Assembly: GCF_910592395.1 (NCBI RefSeq)
Contig: NC_088312.1
Coordinates: 19,167,292-19,231,291, forward strand
Source of the DNA: Lineus longissimus
Lineage: Eukaryota; Nemertea; Pilidiophora; Heteronemertea; Lineidae
Length of the DNA stretch: 64,000 bases
Direction: 5' to 3'
Of this stretch, positions 57,961-64,000 are shown piece after piece. The position numbers and the translations under genes were made by a program. Every line of letters starts with the position of its first letter. The stretch's first letter is position 1. Under the pieces are notes generated by a model, which was given only the letters and a program-made list of their open reading frames with translations, was not told where the DNA came from and did not search any database.

Positions 57961-58969
57961 GTTTGATGGAAGAGTTCCAACACAAAAGGGAACAGGCATG
58001 CGTTAATCTGATTTCTTTCGCTTATCCGTTATCACCTACAAATCTAATTTGTTTCCTTTAAAAACACTTCGAAAGAACATCTGAGTAGATCCGATTGGGA
58101 ACAACTATACTGTTCTCAGATGTTATTTCGATTCCATTTACCAACACTCGTGCAAGTTGACCGCACACATCACAAGAAACACAAACCTGGCATCCCTGTG
58201 GCCACATGAAGCCGCGTGTCCAATATCAACATACCAGGGTCTATGATCAACTGAGACTGACAATGACTTTCAATACACAAACGGACTGATCATCTGAGAA
58301 CAGAGAGGAAGCAAGCACCTGCCACTTCAGACATCATATCATCATCAGTCGACTGCCCAGTAGGCAAACATATAAAATGTACCACCCGGCCAAACAATCT
58401 CCGTCAACCTGAGGCTCGGCCTATTTCATATTGCTGGCACACGGCTTTGTGACGATATTCCAGACAGCTAGAAAGCAACAGGTTTTCGTAATTCGTTTCA
58501 TGGCGATGGCACATTGGAAGAATATATGAAGCTATATGGTAATCGCCTCTTAGGGACCCTTGCCTTGTCTGCGCAAGGAAGAATGACGACTTGATATATG
58601 TCAGTGTGGTAACTTCATGGTTCAAGTCAGTGCTGTATGCATGGTTTGCCGGCCGGCGTTACGTCCCCACGGAATTTTACCTTTCTGAAAATGATTCAAG
58701 GCTCGATATTTTGTACAGAACTATCAACCATAATTGCTTTGAATCAACTCCGCAGTCTGGTTCCCCAGAATCGTCAAAACTGGGACGACTTCTTGTCGAT
58801 ACACCCGCCAGAGATGAGGTCAATGATACTACGAAGTGTGAACGCTACAAGCTTGGAATTGCCAAAGCTGTCAACTTGGTCGATCGTTTAGCTAGTCGTT
58901 TAAAAACTATTGAGCTGAGAGCGGAGCGCCAAGTATGACATCAATCATTATCTTTTAAACGACATTGGG
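57961..58969. other. Mostly non-coding, one unassigned open frame
   Basis: A 115-codon plus-strand frame at 58591-58938 has an amphipathic, charged C-terminal half (KLGIAKAVNLVDRLASRLKT). It shows no recognised domain and no clear splice sites, so I leave it uncalled. Confidence 0.3.
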
Positions 58970-59165
58970 CGAATTGTAATGTAATGTAATGTGGGAGGAA
59001 AGCGTGGACTACGGAGGAAACCTTCGCCCTCTGTACCTCAAAATGAAGTTCACCAGGGGTCGAACTCAAGACATCAGGGGTAATACATGTATACGCTGAT
59101 GACTGATGACTGATTGAATCAGAGGTCATCTTGTCATCAGCTGTCATGCTCACGACGTATGTTCC
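58970..59165 (-). mobile_element. tRNA-derived SINE
   Basis: On the minus strand a B-box-like GAGTTCGACCCCTGG (about 59059) is followed by a body with GGTTTCCTCCGTAGTCCACG and a terminal (ATTAC)n tail at about 58976-58992. The A-box region is decayed. The order head, body, pentamer tail supports a SINE. Confidence 0.5.
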
Positions 59166-59581
59166 CACTGGCTAATGCAGCCTGATAAATTATTAAGTTC
59201 ATTTCAATGAATTAAATGCCTTTTTCCTTTAACACCTTCATTTTAACAACTACGACAATACTTAAAGTACTCCCCCATAGAACAAGTTTGATTTAAGCGT
59301 GTATGCGAGGCATAATCACAAAAAAAATTTTTTTTCATTATTCGCGAAAATTTCGAGAAATATTAAATGTATAAGCATGTGATCAAACTTAATTCTGAGG
59401 CTTCAAATAACTATATTCAAGCTGCTTTTCCTGTTTTACTTTTTTATAAAGTCACTGATTTGTATGCTGAGCATTAAGGACTGTCAAGAGATTGCAACCA
59501 TACGCTAAACACAATCAGCCTGAATAAACAGTGATAGACACGAAGCGATCGACCACCCAAATGTTACATGAGCTCACAGAG

Positions 59582-59618
59582 GGGGGCTGGGGGGGGGGGG
59601 GGGGGGGGGGGGGGGCGT
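59582..59618 (+). repeat. Poly-G tract (~28 uninterrupted G)
   Basis: GGGGGGCT followed by an uninterrupted run of about 28 G and then CGTGG. It could form G-quadruplexes. Such a run is prone to length error in sequencing and assembly. Confidence 0.9.
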
Positions 59619-62230
59619 GGTTTTACCAGGCTGTAGAGAGATTTTGTCAAAAAAATTGACCACAATGGTTATCATGATAAGCAGATTGCCGTCATGCTAA
59701 GTGCTTCACCATTAAACACGACACTTGATATATAATCAAGAAAAAATTTGTCTCTCTAACGGACCGCACTGACCTTTGAAGCAACTCGACAAGACGTACT
59801 CTTGGTCGCCACGAGAGCCCTAGACCAGCGGTTTTCGCTCTCAAATGTCAATTATCGTTTGTAAAGCTACTTAGCAGTACCTACTTACCGGGAAGACAAA
59901 TGGAACATGAAGAGACGACGAGGGCTGCTTGATCGCTTATAGTACAGTCGGATACAATTGGCCACATGACTTCAACTGTATCACAGAGGCAGTAGTGACA
60001 AGAAATCTATAGCTCCGACTTTGGCAAGTCTCTTTAACCCCTTTATAAGCAGCCATTGCTTCAAAAAAGCCAGCGGCGCGAACCCTTGTTGCCTAATTAA
60101 TTCTCCTTAATACTATGCCCTCAGTTTTGGCCGTAAGGTGTCTAAAATGGCCGTTCAGATTCTGCAACATGGCTACTATCAAGCATAGATAATTCTGCTA
60201 CTATACATAGCTCATAACAGCTAATAGCTCACTATGCATGCTATTGCCCAACGCATTATATCACCAGCTTGCTGCATGAGGCCACCGACCGACCTCCGAC
60301 TTCCCAACCATCCACAACACGTAATGGTGCGGAAAGCGACAGAGAGGCACGCATGTATTGATGGCATTAGAACGTCGTTGCTGGCTTGTACATTGGATTA
60401 GTGATGCAGAATGCCACACTCGACTTGCAGGACCGATCGCGACCTTGAATCGATTGGGTTGAGTGAGTTGCTCATTCCGAGAAGAGACCGAGTTTCTCAG
60501 TCAGGGGGCATTCAAGAAAGGATAATAGTCCGTTAGCCTTCTCTTTACGCAAACTATAATCGTTTTTGAGAAAGCAGCAAATGACATGAATGATCGGTTA
60601 GCAGGATGACGCAATTTAAGAAATAGCAAATACACTTTTCTAGAAAAATAGGGATTTTGATTAAGCCTTCTTCTTCCAGTGAAAGGACCGTAGTTGAGCA
60701 GCTAATAGCCGCATACAAGCAACCGTTTTTCATTGGTGATGCTTTTCATGTGACAGAAAAAAATACGTACCGTGCCACCGCGTCTGGTGCCAAAGAAATT
60801 ATGATAATTGGATCTTAATCCCGCCTTAGGTCTTTAGCGAGCCAACCTTGCCATTTTTACCAACGTTTTCCAAAATGGTTCCTTTTAGATGCAATTAATT
60901 CAAGACAGATGACTTGAGAAGTTACTTTGTCCGTTGAGACTCGTCTCACAAAAAGGCGATGGTTTGCCGTCAGCGTAGCATTCGAGAAAAGAAAATAGTG
61001 TTTGTTGAGTCTCTTTTCAAAACAATTATAGTAATTTGATAGAAAAGCGATGACGAGGGTAACGATGTCAAGATGCAACTGGGAAAAATCACCAACATTT
61101 CTGTTAATTTTTTTTGAAGAGAGCTGATTTCGAGATTGAAGCTTGTTCCATCATGTTTCAACATTAGTGTTAACAGGTATAAATTAGAGAAGAATGAATC
61201 TTAAAGCCATACTTGGTGTTAATGACATACATTGGTGTTGAAACATTCTAGTCCTGTCTATATAAAACATGTTCATGATTCCAAACAGTGAAAAACATTA
61301 CACCTCCAAGCGTCTCTTGAGGCGTGTAAACGATGCAATGGGTCCTTACAGGCGTATTATACTGGAATATCACCTGGGCCCTCCAAACTAATCACATGAA
61401 TACTTACAATCAGCCCTCGACGCTTGAGGACATTAGCGATACAAGCAAAACCCAATATGATCTTCCATTAATAGCCGTACGCCGGATATTCTATTTTCCA
61501 TCACCTGGGATGGGGGAAATTGGGATGTGGCCGGGAATACCGGCATCTAAACGCTGGCAATATGAGCAATACGACTTTGGAACTTTTCTTTGGTAGGACG
61601 TTTCTTTGGTAACAGTTTATTCGCCCTTGCAGTCGGTTAAGAGCTGTCGATCCCCACTGCTGTTTTGCGGGTATCGATGATATCAAGATATGTCCTTGTA
61701 ACATTTTGGCAATGGGATTATAGGCTCGAACGGGCAGTGTATTAGACTCGGTCAGAAGTCTTAACTAATAGGAGAGGGCCATAATAACATAATGTTCAAA
61801 TTGAGAGTAATTGTTACAACCCCGCGTCACAGGTGAGACGACACGGCTCTCTTCAACATCCTATTAATATGAAAGCCTTGTATGACTGAGTTCTCCTTCG
61901 TTTGTACTTTTTTTAATACAGCATTGTTGTATTATCACCATCTTAATATTCCCTGTTCATTACTGTTTAGATTTTAAGGTAATAAACAAATTTCAATACA
62001 ATTTCAAAAACTGAACTGTGAAGACGACTGATTACTGCAAACCAAATTTTTTTCGATTTTCGGAAATTAATATTGTTAAAGTTTTTATTTGATTTGAAAA
62101 AATGGCGAACAAATTAAGCAACTTTCGAGGCATTGCTTGTCAACGACAGGTCGCAACATGTCGAGATCATCGACATTTTCAAGGTTCTCCCTCCTCCCTA
62201 TCAAAGCTCCTATACATCGCGTAAACATAT
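59619..62230. other. Non-coding stretch, nothing recognised
   Basis: No supported exon, RNA gene or element end. Open frames here do not exceed about 90 codons and lack signatures. Confidence 0.35.
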
Positions 62231-62880
62231 CACCAAAGGGTCGAAATCGTGCGTTATAGATTAATGGGGGAGAGGGATTATTCTGGGCTTCTACGGAGCC
62301 AAACCTCGGCCATCCACGTGATGAGGGGCTTGTATTGTAATCAGTCATTGTCAATGGGATTGGACGATGTTTGAGACCTTCGGCCTCAAAAGATTCGCGT
62401 GATAATGGCTATCTTTTCTTGTAATGAATATGTTATGAATAGGAATGGCAAAGAATAAGCTGTTGCATTTATTAGAGAGAAACAAGAACATTATGTTATT
62501 CCTTAGTATGTATGGTTTAACAGGGACAAAAATGCAAAACAAACTTCCTCTATACAATCGCATTTCCCGACCTTTAGCTTGCTATCCCATCAACACAAAA
62601 GGGTCGAAATCTTGTGTTGCTTGAATAATGGTAAGAGGGATTATACAATCGGCTTCCGAAGGCAGGTTTTGACTATTTCATGATGAACGGCTTATACATT
62701 CCATTCAGTCATTGACTATTGGGCCGCTTGTAATTCCGCCACCAAAGGGTCGAAATCGTGTGTTATCCCGTTAATGGGCGAGAGGGATTATACTTGGCTT
62801 CTGAAGGCAGATTTCGGCCATTCTCATGACGAGTGGCTTACATTGTATTCAGTCACTGCCAATGGGGATCGGAGACCCAT
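62231..62880 (+). repeat. Three diverged ~140-bp repeat units
   Basis: Units begin (A)CAAAAGGGTCGAAATC or ACCAAAGGGTCGAAATC at about 62233, 62597 and 62741. They run through GAGAGGGATTAT, GGCTTC(C/T)GAAGGCAG and TCAGTCA(T/C)TG. The last two are directly adjacent; the first is separated by about 220 bp whose counterpart follows the third unit near 62890. Confidence 0.75.
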
Positions 62881-64000
62881 GGCTGCAATTGATTCACGCG
62901 AAAGGCAATTATTTCTTAGTATGTAAGTGGTACCAAAAGGAATCGCAAAGATTGTGCTGCTTTCGTGTGATAGAAAAAAGACCCTGGTTCCACTAACAAC
63001 AGAGTTTTGCTTCTACGGTTTTGCCGCTCTTAAACATCTCTCTCTCTTTAGATAAAAATGCCGAACGATTTGTGGAGCATTAAGAAATAAAAGTTGACGA
63101 TGAAATGATTACGTGTAGTTTATGCCCCCCCCCCCCCCACCCCCAAGAAACAAATTACAGTAAGTTGCGTCTCACTTCTTAGATCTATTCAATATCTATT
63201 TTTTTCATCTGTTTTTATTATATAGTTTGGAAGCCATCACAAGAGTACAGATTAACGTAATTACCAAGTTTTCAGCTTTGAAACAAACATGCACGGTAAC
63301 ATTCATGCGAAAAATACGAAAAAAGCCACAATATTTAAAAAGGTTATTTTATGCTGCTACCTTTTTGTTTGTCGTCTTCTTTGTTTTTCTCCGTGCGGTA
63401 TCAAGGAAACTACCAAGATCTATATATGAAGCTTTGTCAGACATGTTAGATAATAGATTGTTGAATATAAGAATATTAGCACGTTGTAAAAAATACACAT
63501 TTCCTTTGATTAACAGTGTCTAAGATTGTATGTGGTGCCAAGAGGAATGAAAGCTTCTCGAGGCCGGGTATAAATACGACCATACCCTTTTATGTTCATC
63601 TCATTGGGTACCATTATTCTTTGACGAATTCGGTCTCGATGTCAGAGAGCTCAGCCTAGACACAGCCAAGAGAAGTCATTACTAAGATGGCAATATGAGA
63701 TTGATTGATTTTAAGATTAGACTATACCGCTGTGTAATATACATCTACCACTATCGTGTTGCGATATATGAAAACGTGAGATGTCAGTGAGTTAGAGGAA
63801 TATATCAATTCAGGGCGATGACTTTTGCAACTTGATCAAGAAAAAGCGTTAAAACCACTACTTTCAAAAACACAAATCTTAGTTAAGCGGATTCATACTC
63901 GAGGTTCAATGCCGCTTTGCATTGTTAACTTCCGCGCCAGTGGGGGCAGTGGCGCGGAAATGAATAGGGAGTTTCCACAAAGCTCCCGAAACGCCAACGC
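62881..64000. other. Non-coding end of window with a repeat-family motif
   Basis: A C14 run lies near 63126. A 98-codon plus-strand frame at 63227-63523 encodes one hydrophobic stretch but has no other support. The last 40 bases (AGGGAGTTTCCACAAAGCTC, then CCCGAAACGCCAACGC) match the repeat motif seen at 2935 and 25193; the window cuts it. Confidence 0.4.

Noticed and set aside
63227-63523. 98-codon frame with a hydrophobic segment
   Set aside because: A single hydrophobic run in A/T-rich DNA arises easily by chance; no start context or homology seen.

Overview
The window looks like nuclear DNA of an animal, probably a marine invertebrate. Coding exons are short and bounded by GT/AG introns. 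There is a class-A GPCR, a secreted cysteine-rich protein with PAN/apple-like modules, and animal-type transposons: a CR1/L2-like LINE, a Harbinger element, tRNA-derived SINEs, foldback elements and a small LTR element. ATGTACAT-type palindromes recur, as they do in several lancelet, mollusc and brachiopod genomes, but I cannot name the species. Most of the 64 kb is non-coding and repeat-rich, and no bacterial-style gene layout is present.

Layout. 1-13.9 kb: intergenic DNA with short direct duplications and a 34-bp minisatellite. 13,980-16,243: a very young, compact, non-autonomous LTR retrotransposon whose LTRs differ at one base of 414. 17.2-17.5 kb and 18,964-19,516: two foldback (MITE-like) elements, the second with a 9-bp target duplication. 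20,903-45,877: a giant imperfect palindrome with left arm 20,903-33,154, spacer 33,155-35,637 and right arm 35,638-45,877. 45.9-53.4 kb: mostly empty DNA with SINE-like pieces and a 70-bp minisatellite. 53,439-54,768: a two-exon GPCR gene on the minus strand. 54.8-64 kb: a decayed copy of the first GPCR exon, a large trinucleotide microsatellite, a SINE, a poly-G tract and degenerate tandem repeats.

The palindrome is the main feature. Each arm carries one intact three-exon gene for a 277-residue secreted protein; the two copies point toward each other. Their differences are mostly amino-acid changing. The left arm is bracketed by a 43-bp direct repeat, as if an inverted copy of the right arm had been inserted at a staggered break. 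After the duplication the arms diverged by mobile-element activity. A 5'-truncated LINE entered the right arm with a 10-bp target duplication, and its empty site is preserved in the left arm. A 5.26-kb Harbinger transposon sits in the left arm, where about 2.1 kb present in the right arm is missing.

The Harbinger element has the usual two-gene plan. A spliced Myb/SANT-like DNA-binding protein lies on the plus strand and a transposase lies on the minus strand. The transposase is a pseudogene with a stop codon and frameshifts. Everything here was read by eye; splice models rest on consensus sites and frame continuity, not on transcripts.
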